Assembly: GCF_004349085.1 (NCBI RefSeq)
Contig: NZ_SMFM01000014.1
Location: forward strand, 591 to 34,990
Length of the DNA: 34,400 nt
From: Flavobacterium caseinilyticum
GTDB lineage: Bacteria > Bacteroidota > Bacteroidia > Flavobacteriales > Flavobacteriaceae
Direction: 5' to 3'
This document shows positions 18,493 through 26,119 of this stretch, one piece after another. The number at the start of each line of letters is the position of its first letter. Within the stretch, counting starts at the first letter, position 1. The notes under the pieces are model-generated. The model was not told the DNA's origin. It saw only the letters and a program-made list of their open reading frames with translations, and did not search any database. A program made the translations under genes and the position numbers.

Positions 18493-18540
18493 ATAAATTT
18501 GTGCTTGCAAATGCGTTAGCACTTTCAAGCACAAATTTAT
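18493..18540 (-). terminator. Terminator of the Cys-rich protein gene
   Basis: A 15-bp perfect stem, ATAAATTTGTGCTTG / CAAGCACAAATTTAT, has an 18-base loop. On the minus strand it is followed by T-rich sequence and lies about 50 bases past the stop at 18591. Confidence 0.78.
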
Positions 18541-18590
18541 CTCTTGCGGGAAATAAACACTTACGCATTACAAGAGTTTTTGCGATTTAC

Positions 18591-18920
18591 TTATGCTTGT
18601 TCTGCAAGCATAGATTTACATTCTGCTGCACATTTCCGACAAGCATCAGCACATTCTTTGCAATGTTTCATGTCAGCGTGTTTTTCACATTCAGTTGCAC
18701 AAGCATTACAAGCCTCTTCACATTTTTTGCAAAGAGCATCAAGGTTTGAATTTGTTTTGCTTGCAGCAATTAAAGCGTTGCAAGCAGCAGCACAAGCGAT
18801 ACAAAGTGCTACGGAATATTCCATTCCCGCTTTGCCTTTGTTTTCTGTTGAGCAAGTTTCACATGCCTCAGCACATATCTCGCAAGCATCAACGCAACTT
18901 TCAATTTTTTCATTTTTCAT
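18591..18920 (-). CDS. Four-helix-bundle copper-binding (Csp/DUF326-like) Cys-rich protein
   Basis: The 109-residue product contains 18 Cys, almost all in CxxxC or CxxC spacing along predicted helices (CVDACEICAEACETC, CIACAAAC, CKKCEEACNACATEC, CKECADACRKCAAEC). This is the pattern of DUF326/Csp copper-storage proteins, whose four-helix bundle holds many Cu(I) ions inside through Cys thiolates. No signal peptide is visible, so it would be cytosolic (Csp3-like). It stands alone with its own terminator; no copper ATPase or regulator is adjacent. Metal specificity is inferred from the family. Confidence 0.9.
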   Translation of the reverse strand: MKNEKIESCVDACEICAEACETCSTENKGKAGMEYSVALCIACAAACNALIAASKTNSNLDALCKKCEEACNACATECEKHADMKHCKECADACRKCAAECKSMLAEQA

Positions 18921-19425
18921 TTTTTATAATTTTAGTTTATAACGTAATTAAAATGTTATCTAAAGATAAAAAAAACATAGCAGGGATTACTTAATTATGG
19001 AGTAAGTTACATAATTCAAACTTTTGCGAAAAGAAGTCAATCTCTTTCTTTTACTCTTCAGGTCAAACTTTAGGTTCCGAATGAAATTATTTTGATTGTT
19101 GCAATTACTGTCAGCGTAGCATAATTTCGATGAATTGGTTGTTGAGCATGGGAATACAGAGTTGATATACTCTCTTTAATCGTTGCATCGAATGATGAAG
19201 GTAGAGGCTATAAAAATGATCATTATGGATTGCTAACGTTTAAAGCTTGGCGCGGAAGCAGATCACGATGCGACAAACTGTCAACCATCACAAAATTTGA
19301 AATAAGGTTGAATATTCTATAGTTCGATCAGCCTACTTTTTTATCAAACGCCTATTATCGGATTGGCGTTCCTGTTGTTCGTATGTTTTACTCCTCTCCA
19401 AAATAAGCGCTGTCAATCTGGCAAT
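18921..19425. other. Gene-free stretch with a possible eroded recombination site
   Basis: There is no supported gene in about 500 bases. TGCTAACGTTTAAAGCTTGGCG at 19231-19252 resembles the start of the site at 30.93 kb (TGCCAACGTTTGGCCGCTTGGCG, one gap, a few mismatches), so it may be a decayed cassette site at the distal end of the array. The rest shows nothing. Confidence 0.4.
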
Positions 19426-19962
19426 TTACTCCATACCTATCCAATCAATTAACAATACAAAGTCTTCCTCTTGTTTGTTGGCAATCATAAAACTCAGTTG
19501 TGTGATCGTTTTAAAATTGAAATTCGGAATGTTTAATTTGCGGCCGCGAAACTGAGGGTAAAAGTCACTGATTTCTAACTTGATATTTTCCCATTCTCCT
19601 GAAGTGGCAAATTGGTGTACATAAGACTCGGACTGAAAATCCTCACCCTTCAAACGAAATTCATAGCGCTTACCGTCTCCTTTTATGCGCAAAACGATGA
19701 ATTTCTTTTCTTCCGCAACTTTTATCGTTGTGTTCAATAAAACCGAGGCAAATCCGCCGTTGTTCGCTAATGAAACGTGACCTGAAAATTGTCCATATCC
19801 GGCTTCGGTAAGCATTAAGGAACTTTTGGACAGACCACCCATAACACCATCGTTGACAATACGCCATTCCTTGATATTTGTTTGCTTGGAGAACGTATAA
19901 ATTTTATTCATGTTTGTTGAACTGGATAAGGTGAGTGTCAGTAAAATTAAAAGGCATTTCAT
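19426..19962 (-). CDS. CIA30 domain-containing protein
   Basis: The 178-residue product has a short hydrophobic N-terminus and then a complete CIA30 domain: EWRIVNDGVMGGLSKSSL, GGFASVLLNTT, FIVLRIKGDGKRYEFRLKG, the EWENIKLEISDFYPQFRGR segment and the C-terminal TQLSFMIANKQEEDFVLLID strand. The fold is a carbohydrate-binding-module-like beta sandwich first named from complex I assembly factor CIA30; bacterial members are soluble and of unknown function. Its ATG overlaps the stop of the upstream small gene (ATGA), indicating translational coupling. Confidence 0.88.
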   Translation of the reverse strand: MKCLLILLTLTLSSSTNMNKIYTFSKQTNIKEWRIVNDGVMGGLSKSSLMLTEAGYGQFSGHVSLANNGGFASVLLNTTIKVAEEKKFIVLRIKGDGKRYEFRLKGEDFQSESYVHQFATSGEWENIKLEISDFYPQFRGRKLNIPNFNFKTITQLSFMIANKQEEDFVLLIDWIGME

Positions 19963-20159
19963 CTTTTGTATTTTTTTAAACTATTAAAGACTTTAAAAGG
20001 AGACCGTATTTCAAGCGGTTTGTTTTCTAGGTTTATCAATTTCGCAGTTGTTTTCGCCGTGTCTTTTTTCGATGCTGGCCATTCACTGGTACATCGGCTA
20101 TAGAAAAACTTGATATATAAATTCAAAAATGGCGTGACTGCCGAAAGTTTGTTTCGCAT
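19959..20159 (-). CDS. Small basic protein coupled to the CIA30 gene
   Basis: The 66-residue, Lys-rich product has no recognised domain (MRNKLSAVTPFLNLYIKFFY at the start, then a hydrophilic tail). Support for it as a gene is the 4-base ATGA overlap with the CIA30 start, a typical coupled pair. It could instead be the surviving 3' end of a longer broken gene, since the upstream 500 bases carry no intact gene. Confidence 0.45.
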   Translation of the reverse strand: MRNKLSAVTPFLNLYIKFFYSRCTSEWPASKKDTAKTTAKLINLENKPLEIRSPFKVFNSLKKYKR

Positions 20160-20570
20160 TATCGGCTATCAAATGTATAACTTTTAATATACTGTTACAA
20201 TTGAATAGAGAAAAATCCTTTAATTTTTGTGGTGAAAGATGGGCCTAGTTTTCCTGTTTAGTCTGTATTTTATCATTGTTGGAATTTTGGTCAGGCTGAA
20301 TGCTCTTCAATTCAATGGAGTTTCATTTTTTGTACACGATTTCATTTTCCACTGGCAGTCGGGGGATTTGGAGTAATTCTTCATTTGATAGTAAAAATGG
20401 GCACGAAATGCAATTGCACGCGAACGGGTTCCAAATAGATGTATCATCGTCAAAGAATTACTTTTGGTATATTATGACAAACTTCTCTTAGTTTTTTGCC
20501 CAATTTATTTAGTATCGAACTTTGTTATTTTTAGCTGCTCTATCGAAAGTTCGGTCAAATTGTGACTAAT
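20160..20570. other. Gene-free stretch left of the cassette array
   Basis: About 410 bases have no supported gene on either strand. A 63-residue plus-strand frame here (20300-20491) has no protein-like features. No promoter or structure stands out. Confidence 0.5.
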
Positions 20571-20697
20571 AGGTGCGGGTTTGTATCAGTTTGTGAGGCC
20601 GGCGGCTTGGGTTCTTTCGGCAAGATAAAACTTTTTCGTGCAGAAAAACTTTCGACAAATAAAATTGAGAAAATCGCACAAATCTGCTGTTGTAAGC
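20571..20697 (-). repeat. Cassette site A (attC-like, eroded)
   Basis: The right arm AAATCTGCTGTTGTAAGCA is clear and pairs roughly with GCGGGTTTGT at the left. The left core AAC is not recognisable. It abuts the stop of the gene at 20705. Confidence 0.42.
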
Positions 20698-20704
20698 AGA
20701 ACAA

Positions 20705-21325
20705 TTAATTTAAAGTTGGATCTCTTGGTTTGAATATTGGGATTATAGATTCTCCTGAGAAAACCATTACTTGTAGTGCAATTAAAATTATGATAATGAT
20801 TGCAAAAGCAAATTGCGATGATGCTTTGATTGTGGCATATTGCGCTTCCACTTGTTTCATTATTAGCTTCGATTCGTCCAATTGAATTGCGGAAAGTTTG
20901 TTTAATGACGAAAGAATTTTATCAGTGTAAATTGAAGGTACATTGCTATCGTTTAATACAGTTTGCTCTAATCCTTTAATTTGGCTCATCAATTCGTCCG
21001 CCGTTGACTTTTCATTTTTAGTAAGTCTCGTCCTGATGAAAATGTTGTAGGTGGCTTTAAAATCTCCAGTTAATTTTTTGACAGTACTTTCTTTTAGAGC
21101 ATGGTCTTTTGTTTTTAAAATTTCTCTGATTTGATAAATATTTCTCGTCATTTTTAATATGTACTCTTCGGCAATCAACCTGTCCTCGTACATCGTTGAT
21201 ATCGACTTCTTAACATTTTCAGTATGTAATCTGTCAAGACAATTGCTTGATAGCACCAATAGACATAATGCCAATAAAACAATTGACGCAGCGAGTTTGT
21301 TTTTAATGCTAAATGTCCACCTCAT
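20705..21325 (-). CDS. MCP four-helix-bundle sensor-domain protein without signalling domain
   Basis: The 206-residue product has one membrane segment at each end (about residues 10-28 and 170-190). They flank a helical periplasmic domain (NVKKSISTMYEDRLIAEEYI, LKMTRNIYQIREIL, later LDESKLIMKQVEAQYATIKA) like the 4HB_MCP_1 ligand-binding module of chemoreceptors. The cytoplasmic HAMP and methyl-accepting parts are absent; the protein ends soon after the second segment (FKPRDPTLN). Flavobacteria usually lack flagellar chemotaxis, and free-standing forms of this module occur in Bacteroidota. It may sense a ligand for a partner, but none is adjacent. It is a single-gene cassette at the left, eroded part of the array. 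Confidence 0.75.
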   Translation of the reverse strand: MRWTFSIKNKLAASIVLLALCLLVLSSNCLDRLHTENVKKSISTMYEDRLIAEEYILKMTRNIYQIREILKTKDHALKESTVKKLTGDFKATYNIFIRTRLTKNEKSTADELMSQIKGLEQTVLNDSNVPSIYTDKILSSLNKLSAIQLDESKLIMKQVEAQYATIKASSQFAFAIIIIILIALQVMVFSGESIIPIFKPRDPTLN

Positions 21326-21400
21326 AATTCAGGTTATCTTCTATTGTCCAATAGCAATTTACATAAAATTTACCATTTATTCGTTAAGTCGAAGCTGGCA

Positions 21401-21563
21401 TGCTTAATACGTTGTAGTACTGCAGCGGATTTGGAATTAAATTAAGCTTTGTTTTCGGATTTTCCACCCAATCGATTTCGAACAGCCGAAGCAAATCTTG
21501 CCAAATACATAACCAACTTTTCGTTAAGCCAATTGCCTGTATTCGTTGCAGTAACTGTAGGTG
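21401..21563 (-). repeat. Cassette site B (attC-like)
   Basis: The left arm TACTGCAGCGGAT pairs with the right arm ATTCGTTGCAGTA. The centre has ATTAAATTAAGC and ACCAACTTTTCGTTAAGCC. The left core has drifted to TGCTTAATACG. The right end CTGTAGGTG matches CACCTAC at 22001 across the gene. Confidence 0.68.
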
Positions 21564-21573
21564 GCGGCCTCAC

Positions 21574-21963
21574 TTATTGAGGAACATTTTCGACCAAAAC
21601 TTTATTTCCTGTTTTGTCATAATATGTGCATGTCATCTCATTTAGTAAAACAACCCATTTCTCAACTCCAGTTTCTGCAGCTTGGTTGCAGAAAGTCAAG
21701 TAGTCCGTCTGTCCTTGCTGATGAGCCTTTAAATAGACCCTGAATTTATCATTGTCGTTTTTTTCTGAAACATTTATAATAGAATATTTAGGATCCGATC
21801 TTATATGATAATTAGATTTTCCAAAATATTCAGCGTGTCCGTCAGCTACGTAAGTTACATAATTATTTACTCCCAACAATTTCAAATCTCTGATGTATTG
21901 CGGAAAATCAGCTCCACTTTTAACTTTTGAATGCCGTTGTTTAATTTGTTCTAGTGTAAACAT
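21574..21963 (-). CDS. DUF1398 family protein (YbcV-like)
   Basis: The 129-residue protein covers the whole DUF1398 domain: MFTLEQIKQRHSKVKSGADF, PQYIRDLKLLGVNNY, TYVADGHAEYFGK, then a C-terminal ADVWxxx-like region replaced here by FCNQAAETGVEKWVV. The family (E. coli YbcV) is cytosolic and of unknown function, often carried on mobile elements. It is a single-gene cassette: the stop lies 10 bases from site B and the start about 46 bases from the AAC of site C. The cassette ends are CTGTAGGTG and CACCTACAAC. Confidence 0.88.
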   Translation of the reverse strand: MFTLEQIKQRHSKVKSGADFPQYIRDLKLLGVNNYVTYVADGHAEYFGKSNYHIRSDPKYSIINVSEKNDNDKFRVYLKAHQQGQTDYLTFCNQAAETGVEKWVVLLNEMTCTYYDKTGNKVLVENVPQ

Positions 21964-22000
21964 AAGTGTAGAATTTTAGTTCGGATTTTTCTGAGATCTT

Positions 22001-22138
22001 CACCTACAACCTGTTGCTTCGCGAGGTTTGATACTAAATTAAGATTTATTTTTCAGTTGAGGATAAGTTTTGCAAGTACAAAATTAACTTTAAATTTAGC
22101 TTAAAACCCGCCATTTTTGCATATTGCTGTTGGTGGCA
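22001..22138 (-). repeat. Cassette site C (attC-like)
   Basis: The left end is CACCTACAAC and the right end is GTTGGTGGCA. The conserved centre shows ATACTAAATTAAGATTTATTT and AAGTACAAAATTAAC. The arms pair less well than in other sites: the left resembles site F (GCTTCGCGAGG) and the right resembles site I (AAACCCGCC). Confidence 0.72.
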
Positions 22139-22143
22139 GTTTT

Positions 22144-23001
22144 TTATTTTAAGTAACTAAAAGTATTAACCATTTTGTATTTCGGACTTCGACTTATAAA
22201 ATCTCTCAAATAAGCAGTATGGCTAGCCCCCATGAGAATAAAAACTCTATCAGCACTTGTCAAATTTAATCTGTTAAGATTAGAATACATTCTCATATTT
22301 CTTTGATAATATTTAGTAGCCTCATCTGCGCCTTCAAATGCATTATCACTACCTACATGAGAAAGCATTTCAGCATTTACTTCAATCATAAAGTCCAAAT
22401 ACAAATTGTTATTTGTTATTTTTAACTTTTCTAAAAGATTTAAATTCTTTTGATCAATGTCAATTTCAGGATAGTATTTCATTGGATTCTTATAATATTT
22501 ATTATGCCATAATGAGTCAATAGAATTTATCATTTCGGCGCCAATATTGTAATTATAACTCATTTTATGATCAATACCGTAAATCCGTTTAACCCCACTA
22601 ATTCTGCCCAATTCGTAAGCCAATAACTCAATTTCAGATGGATTTTTAAATTTCATTTTTGGATTTAATAAATAACTTTGATATTCGGCTTGAAGTTTTA
22701 TATCATATTCAGGTGGCATTTCTACAATAATTACAGTTGGCTGAAAAAGCGCTAACTTCTTTGCAATTTCATTTATCTCTAATTTATTTTTGTTATCGTT
22801 TTCATCAAATTCAGTTTTATTTGCATCATTTGTTTCACCCATATGAAATGTTCCAAAATTGAGTATTTTTATTTTATCAACATCATTTGAATTAACTGCA
22901 AATAAATTTGCTTGATTATATTTTGTGTTTTTAACTACACTTTTCACATTATTACAAGAGTAAATAAGAAAAATGCTTCCAAATAAAATTAATTTTTTCA
23001 T
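22144..23001 (-). CDS. DUF5694-family lipoprotein (TraB/GumN-like)
   Basis: The 285-residue product starts MKKLILFGSIFLIYSC, a lipoprotein signal with lipobox Cys at residue 16. The mature part has the DUF5694 pattern: IKILNFGTFHMGET, FQPTVIIVEMPPEYD, LLAYELGRISGVKRIYGIDH, and near the C-terminus RVFILMGASHTAYLRDF. The GTFHMG, E and GASH motifs parallel the TraB/GumN/Tiki fold, some members of which are metalloproteases, so hydrolase activity is plausible but unproven. The frame opens at 23073; the Met at 23001 gives the signal peptide. Its cassette ends (GTTGGTGGCA at 22129, TGCCACCAAC at 23065) are a perfect 10-base inverted pair. Confidence 0.85.
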   Translation of the reverse strand: MKKLILFGSIFLIYSCNNVKSVVKNTKYNQANLFAVNSNDVDKIKILNFGTFHMGETNDANKTEFDENDNKNKLEINEIAKKLALFQPTVIIVEMPPEYDIKLQAEYQSYLLNPKMKFKNPSEIELLAYELGRISGVKRIYGIDHKMSYNYNIGAEMINSIDSLWHNKYYKNPMKYYPEIDIDQKNLNLLEKLKITNNNLYLDFMIEVNAEMLSHVGSDNAFEGADEATKYYQRNMRMYSNLNRLNLTSADRVFILMGASHTAYLRDFISRSPKYKMVNTFSYLK

Positions 23002-23064
23002 ATTGATAATTATTGTGTTTATATATTTGTGAATATTTTTTTTTAAGTTTCGTTTTTTTAAAAT

Positions 23065-23271
23065 TGCCACCAACGTCAGTTCGTCTAAAAACCTCCAAAC
23101 GAACAGTATTTTGTTAATCAGTGAGTAGATATATGTGATTTAAACTGCAATTAAAATTCTTTTTTAAAAAAGCCACTTTCACTTTCTCAAAAGAAAATAA
23201 GGTGTAAAAAGCTTTGAAAAATCGCACTTAGAGACCCAAAACCCGCCAAAATGCCAAACGGCGATTACCGG
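23065..23271 (-). repeat. Cassette site D with IS remnant inside
   Basis: The left end TGCCACCAACG is followed at once by the IS end (23077-23233), then the right arm AACCCGCC...GCCAAACGGCG, close to that of site I. The right core reads GATTACC rather than GTTA, so this end looks damaged. Confidence 0.62.
23077..23233 (-). mobile_element. IS1182-like end remnant in site D
   Basis: The remnant begins CAGTTCGTCTAAAAACCTCC and matches the copies at 25.6 and 29.4 kb for about 155 bases (transposase C-terminus on the minus strand). It then breaks off at CTTAGAG, much earlier than those copies. Confidence 0.72.
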
Positions 23272-23394
23272 CTGGTTACTTTGTCATTATGTTCATCCAC
23301 TCTTCAACAAAGTTTAGTGAAAAAATCTCTTCAGATTTCCCAATACCAGGTATATATTTTTCTGTTGGAAATAGCTTTATATATCAAGGATTAT

Positions 23395-23808
23395 CTATTT
23401 GTTTTTTTCAAGTTTACTTAAGTAAATAAAAACAAGTAAGTAAAAGATACAGAATAACCAATCATTAAGTCCATAAATGGTATAAAAAATTCCAGCCATT
23501 GTATCTTTTTTATATACGGAAGAAAGGTCATTATTCATAAGCCATTTAGACCAAGTAAGCGCATAAATAATTTTTTCAATGGCAAAAACTCCAATCACCC
23601 ATTTAAGATGTTCCCATTTAGGAACAATAGCTAAAAATACAAGACCCCAAACTACTATCATTAATAATCCAAAGTTGGACATGGTGACTGGGTCAGCTTC
23701 GTTAATAACCTTATTGGTAAAGAATCTGGAAAATACCAGTACACCACCAATATTCATTATACCCGATAAATATATCCCTTTTTTAATAAGTTCTTTGCTT
23801 AGTTTCAT
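23395..23808 (-). CDS. Four-TM membrane protein, unknown function
   Basis: The 137-residue product has four predicted membrane segments (about residues 12-30, 44-62, 69-87 and 108-128) joined by short loops, with Lys-rich ends (MKLSKELIKKGIYLSG; YLSKLEKNK). I do not recognise the family; it resembles small uncharacterised flavobacterial membrane proteins. The frame opens at 23838; the Met at 23808 was chosen because the upstream ten residues are poor. It is flanked by a direct rather than inverted repeat, unlike the other array genes. Confidence 0.7.
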   Translation of the reverse strand: MKLSKELIKKGIYLSGIMNIGGVLVFSRFFTNKVINEADPVTMSNFGLLMIVVWGLVFLAIVPKWEHLKWVIGVFAIEKIIYALTWSKWLMNNDLSSVYKKDTMAGIFYTIYGLNDWLFCIFYLLVFIYLSKLEKNK

Positions 23809-23990
23809 AAATAGTTTTTTTCTTATATTATATACCACAAGTAAGTACTGTTACTAGCTGGTTACTCTGTTAAAAGTACAATTAAACGACAAATTTTTTA
23901 TGTTTCTGTTGGCAAGTTCCAATTTTCACCCTTCGTTCTCGTATTACTGCGGTTTTGGGCTTAAATTGCTAATTTAAAATATTTAATTTT

Positions 23991-24209
23991 TTACAGAATA
24001 GGAATTCCTATCCAATGCAAAATAAGCATTATTACAACAGTTACTCCAAAACTGCACAAAGTAAGAATGCGCCAATAAACAGACCTTCCATTCCCATATC
24101 TCCAAATTCGTTCACCAGTTTCTTCTCTGTTTGATTTCAAAGTTAATTTTGACAATATATATGTTGAAATAATAAAAATAAAAATCGCAATTAGCCAAAA
24201 CTTTATCAT
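23991..24209 (-). CDS. Small two-TM membrane protein
   Basis: The 72-residue product has membrane segments at about residues 3-20 and 48-70, with a basic middle (LTLKSNREETGERIWRYGNG) that would face the cytoplasm. There is no known family. It lies between two eroded sites, within the multi-gene part of the array. The hydrophobicity pattern and clean start support it as a real gene; it could also be a fragment. Confidence 0.5.
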   Translation of the reverse strand: MIKFWLIAIFIFIISTYILSKLTLKSNREETGERIWRYGNGRSVYWRILTLCSFGVTVVIMLILHWIGIPIL

Positions 24210-24259
24210 AAGTTATATTTTTTAAAATATTATTAAATTCTTTCGTATTTCTTAAAATT

Positions 24260-24480
24260 ACCGCCACTGCTTTGTAAACTTCCTGCGGAAACAAATGGTT
24301 ATTTTCGGAATATTTTTGTCTGCATAATTTCGTCATAACCTGCCAGTAAGGGTTTGCCGCTTCGAGATGGCTGAGATTTTCAGTACTAAACTTCCTTATA
24401 TGAATAAAGCTTGAATTTAGCAATTCATTTTGATAAAAGCACTAAGCCAACTCTTTTGCAAAACGGTTGTTGGTGGTTGC
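24260..24480 (-). repeat. Cassette site E (eroded attC-like)
   Basis: The right arm is recognisable (TAAGCCAACTCTTTTGCAAAA, then GGTTGTTGGTGG), ending 44 bases from the esterase stop. The left half has no clear core. Boundaries are approximate. Confidence 0.38.
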
Positions 24481-24524
24481 TTCTATTGTTTTTAAGCATT
24501 TAAGTAATGATATTTGTGTTGCAT

Positions 24525-25532
24525 TTAATTTTTTAAATATTTTTGAGATTCAAGAAATATTTCTTGATATAAATTGGACCTGTCATTTTCGTTAAAAGGT
24601 CCGGGTATGGAATGAACCATACCTTTCATTTCTTTATGAATTGCAGGGATTTTTGCATTTTTAAGCTTTTCAGCAAAATCTCTTCCTGTATCTTTTAATG
24701 GGTCAAACTCACAAGTAATGATATAGGCAGGTGGTAAATTTGATAAACTATCTGAATAAAATGGGAACGCAAATGGGTTTGTTCGGTCAGCTTTATTTGG
24801 AGTATAACTTTCTATTGCATATTGCATTTCGGGTTCTTCTAAATAGTACCCTTTTTTCAATTTTTGATAGGCAGTTGTTTTGAAAGGAGCGTAGCTTGCT
24901 GGGCATTCCAAAATTTGATATTTGATATTAGTCAAATTCTGTTGTTTAGCCTTTATCGTTACAATAGATGCAAAAGTAGCTCCAGCGCTTTCACCAGCAA
25001 CAATTATTTTATTTGGATTTCCGTCCCATTTTTCGATATTTGAAATCGTCCATAGAAAAGCAGCAAAACAATCATTGTTAGGAATTGGATAGGGGTGTTC
25101 AGGTGCAACCCTATAATCGACCGCCACTACAATAGCATTATATAATTTGGACAACCGTGATGCGTAAGATACAGAAAGGTTTGTCCAAGGCAATACAAAT
25201 GCTCCACCGTGAAAATAGACTACAACTGGGCTTTCTTTATTAAAGTACTTTGGCTTAAAAATATATGTTGTCAGACTATCATTTGTTATTCTAATTGTAT
25301 CTACGATTATTCCTTCCAAATTTATTGGCATTGCATCAATAAAATGGCTTCGTTCTAAAACGGTCATTTTTTTTAGCCTTTCAGCTGTATCATCAGTTGC
25401 AGCTAATTTTAAAAAAACTGCCTGTCCCCAATTTAAACGCCCTTGAGGAGTAAATGTCAAATAGTAAATATACCCGACAATACCAATGATTGTAATCAGA
25501 ACGATAAGTGAAATGTATTTAATTATTTTCAT
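24525..25532 (-). CDS. Membrane-anchored alpha/beta hydrolase (HSL/GDXG-type esterase)
   Basis: The 335-residue protein has one N-terminal membrane segment (residues 5-25) and a full HSL-family hydrolase domain: oxyanion motif HGGAF at 108-112, YRVAPEHPYP after it, nucleophile elbow GESAG with Ser182, acid Asp277 in CEFDPLKD, and His307 in MVHSIPG. HSL enzymes hydrolyse short acyl esters; the anchor suggests periplasmic action, substrate unknown. The Met at 25532 is preferred; one four codons earlier is also possible. Cassette ends (GTTGGTGGTTGC; TTGCCGCCAAC) pair only partly. Confidence 0.88.
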   Translation of the reverse strand: MKIIKYISLIVLITIIGIVGYIYYLTFTPQGRLNWGQAVFLKLAATDDTAERLKKMTVLERSHFIDAMPINLEGIIVDTIRITNDSLTTYIFKPKYFNKESPVVVYFHGGAFVLPWTNLSVSYASRLSKLYNAIVVAVDYRVAPEHPYPIPNNDCFAAFLWTISNIEKWDGNPNKIIVAGESAGATFASIVTIKAKQQNLTNIKYQILECPASYAPFKTTAYQKLKKGYYLEEPEMQYAIESYTPNKADRTNPFAFPFYSDSLSNLPPAYIITCEFDPLKDTGRDFAEKLKNAKIPAIHKEMKGMVHSIPGPFNENDRSNLYQEIFLESQKYLKN

Positions 25533-25590
25533 AAATAAGGTCAATTAATGAACAAATTTAATTTTTTAATTGTGAAGCATAGTCAGCGCT

Positions 25591-26105
25591 TGCCGCCAAC
25601 GTCAGTTCGTCTAAAAACCTCTAAACGCACTAAGTTTCATTAATCAGTTAGTAAATATATGTGATTTAAACTACAATTAAAATTCTTTTTGAAAATAGCC
25701 ACTTTCACTTTCTCAAAACAAAACAGGCCATAAAATGCTTTAAAAATCGCTCTTAGAGTCCTAAAATAAAAGGCCAATACTTGTAGATATTGTTTTAGTA
25801 GATTGTGGTCAATCAGATTGAAAATTCGGCGTAGATTATATGCAGAGAAAATCAAACCTACATCAGCTGAGGCATGCTTAATGGTTTTTTTGGTCATAAT
25901 ATAATAAAAATCCCATTGCCGTTTTATGACTCTCCCTCAAAGAGCGGGACAGGCTGTCGGATGATCTACGATAGCTTGTCTTCCTGCCGCTTGGCGAGGT
26001 TCGGGACTAAATTAAGCCCATTATTCGGATTTGCCACATCTACCAAATACAAAGCCAACTTCAAATTAATCCTAATACCCAAATTGCTTGTAGCGTGTGT
26101 TGGCA
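25591..26105 (-). repeat. Cassette site F with IS remnant inside (515-bp composite)
   Basis: The left end is TGCCGCCAAC. The IS remnant runs about 25602-25984, then the rest of the site: CTGCCGCTTGGCGAGG, GGGACTAAATTAAGCCC, AACTTCAAATTAATCC, and the right end TACCCAAATTGCTTGTAGCG with GTTGGCA at 26099. The whole composite recurs at 29349-29862, about 95% identical by eye except for the outer gene-specific bases. Confidence 0.78.
25602..25984 (-). pseudogene. IS1182-type transposase C-terminal fragment
   Basis: On the minus strand the fragment reads GRQAIVDHP, then after an altered patch IKRQWDFYYIMTKK, HASADVGLIFSAYNLRRIFN, LLKQYLQVLAFYF, ending CSLNHIYLLTD. This is the tail of an IS1182 DDE transposase, whose active-site Glu region is normally VEHPFGTIKRQWG. 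Here about 30 bases, including a small palindrome (CCCTC AAAGA GCGGG) and an in-frame stop, replace FGT. Everything upstream of this point is lost, so the element is dead. The end CAGTTCGTCTAAAAACCTC resembles the start of the fresh element at 34.1 kb (15 of 19 positions). Confidence 0.82.
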
Positions 26106-26119
26106 GATAATGCATTTTT

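Noticed and set aside
18459..18994. Three plus-strand frames opposite the Cys-rich gene
   Set aside because: They are antisense shadows of the copper-binding protein gene, whose Cys spacing and family pattern clearly mark the minus strand as coding.
25874..26110. Plus-strand 78-residue frame that recurs almost identically at 29631-29867 and partly at 33322-33522
   Set aside because: It only exists because the composite cassette sites F, H and L are similar DNA; it runs through the antisense of the transposase tail and into the palindrome, and has no start signal or protein-like composition of its own.
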